Shown here one piece after another: positions 63,452-64,000 of a DNA stretch of 64,000 nt; the first letter of the stretch is position 1; the number at the start of each line of letters is the position of its first letter. Under the pieces are notes generated by a model that was not told where the DNA came from, did no database searches, and saw only the letters and a program-made list of their open reading frames with translations. Made by a program: the position numbers and the translations under genes. Origin of the DNA: Bacteroidota bacterium (GTDB taxonomy: Bacteria > Bacteroidota > Bacteroidia > Chitinophagales > BACL12); NCBI GenBank assembly GCA_016715425.1, contig JADKAC010000003.1:186001-250000 (forward strand). The letters are read 5' to 3'.

Positions 63452-64000
63452 ATGAAAGTGATTGATCATATCAATAATGCAGACCGCACCTTGTTATCCT
63501 TTGAAATTTTGCCGCCATTAAAAGGCAAAAGTATTCAGGGCATTTATGATGTATTGGATCCATTAGTAGAATTACATCCTGCTTTTGTAAATGTTACTTA
63601 TCACCGCTCGGAATATGTATATAAAAAACGTGGTGATTTGGATGCCGGATTAAATAGCGAAACATTTGAAAAAGTATATATCCGCAAACGTCCGGGTACA
63701 GTTGGTATTTGTGCAGCCATTCAATTCAAATACAAAATTGATGCAGTAGCACATTTAATTTGTGGTGGATTCAGCAAAGAAGAAACTGAAGATGCTTTAA
63801 TTGATCTTTGGTATTTAAGTGTTGAAAATGTATTGCTGCTGCGAGGTGATTCTGCAAAAAATGAAAGACATTTTACACCGGATTCCGGTGGACATAAATA
63901 TGCGATTGATCTTGTTAATCAAGCGATGCAAATGAATAAAGGCATTTACCTGGAAGATGAATTGCAGGATGCGTACAAAACAAATTTCAATGTGGGTGTT
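63452..64000 (+). CDS. metF: 5,10-methylenetetrahydrofolate reductase (3' end outside window)
   Basis: The frame is open from the ATG at 63452 to the window end (183 codons). LLSFEILPPLKGKSIQGIYD and VNVTYHRSEYVYKKR are MetF N-terminal motifs. AHLICGGFSKEETEDALIDL and NVLLLRGDSAK are FAD-barrel motifs. It reduces methylene-THF to methyl-THF for methionine synthesis. It is divergent from purD with ~80 bp between, so the two folate- and purine-linked genes may share control. Confidence 0.94.
   Translation, partial: MKVIDHINNADRTLLSFEILPPLKGKSIQGIYDVLDPLVELHPAFVNVTYHRSEYVYKKRGDLDAGLNSETFEKVYIRKRPGTVGICAAIQFKYKIDAVAHLICGGFSKEETEDALIDLWYLSVENVLLLRGDSAKNERHFTPDSGGHKYAIDLVNQAMQMNKGIYLEDELQDAYKTNFNVGV

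Overview
This AT-rich window comes from a member of the Bacteroidota, probably a Chitinophagales- or Saprospirales-like lineage. Four things support this: several secreted proteins with type IX secretion (T9SS) C-terminal sorting domains; a fused str-S10-spc-alpha ribosomal cluster with no tuf between fusA and rpsJ; Bacteroidota-type promoter boxes (TAnnTTTG, with TTTG about 19 bp upstream in the best case); and starts with little Shine-Dalgarno sequence. No rRNA, tRNA, CRISPR array or prophage was recognised.

Layout. 0-10.8 kb: a TPR sensor kinase cut by the window edge, a LEA14-like lipoprotein, a NusG/UpxY-like antiterminator with a hexapeptide acyltransferase, purN, a molybdenum-cofactor cluster (moaA, moeA, TauE/SafE exporter), a sulfotransferase-like protein next to a class IV aminotransferase, truA, and a DUF4293 membrane protein. 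11-19.6 kb: two large T9SS surface proteins, a tandem duplication of the second one's 3' end, and an IS1182-like element that took part in that duplication. 19.6-25.9 kb: lysS, a phosphodiesterase-TPR-sulfotransferase fusion, and two small T9SS paralogues. 26.1-43.8 kb: the minus-strand ribosomal super-operon from rpsL to rplQ, with promoter, leader hairpin and terminator. 44-46 kb: an orphan protein resembling phage tail-tube proteins, then an intergenic block full of repeats. 46-64 kb: pepP-pssA-purS-rsmI, a DUF5723 protein, a GlcD-type oxidase, two more T9SS proteins, a TetR-controlled fatty-acid beta-oxidation operon, a membrane protein, purD and the start of metF.

Strongest unexplained signals. 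(1) At 45.37-45.63 kb, 13 short pseudo-palindromic hexamers are spaced exactly 21 bp apart, two DNA helical turns. The first two are inverted. The array is followed by a 20-bp-arm hairpin and flanked by imperfect 35-bp direct repeats. (2) Several intergenic regions are built from a shared vocabulary of 7-8 bp reiterated words. Many of these words carry stop codons, and they begin at or even inside the ends of genes. One pair forms an inverted repeat of about 190 bp around the 4.5-9.4 kb block.

Data quality. About 18 single-base indels, almost all in homopolymers, break genes between 5 and 35.3 kb, including rpoA, secY, rpsK, rpsD, rplQ, rplX and map. These genes are essential, so I read the indels as sequencing errors. 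For those genes I give the frame-corrected extents.
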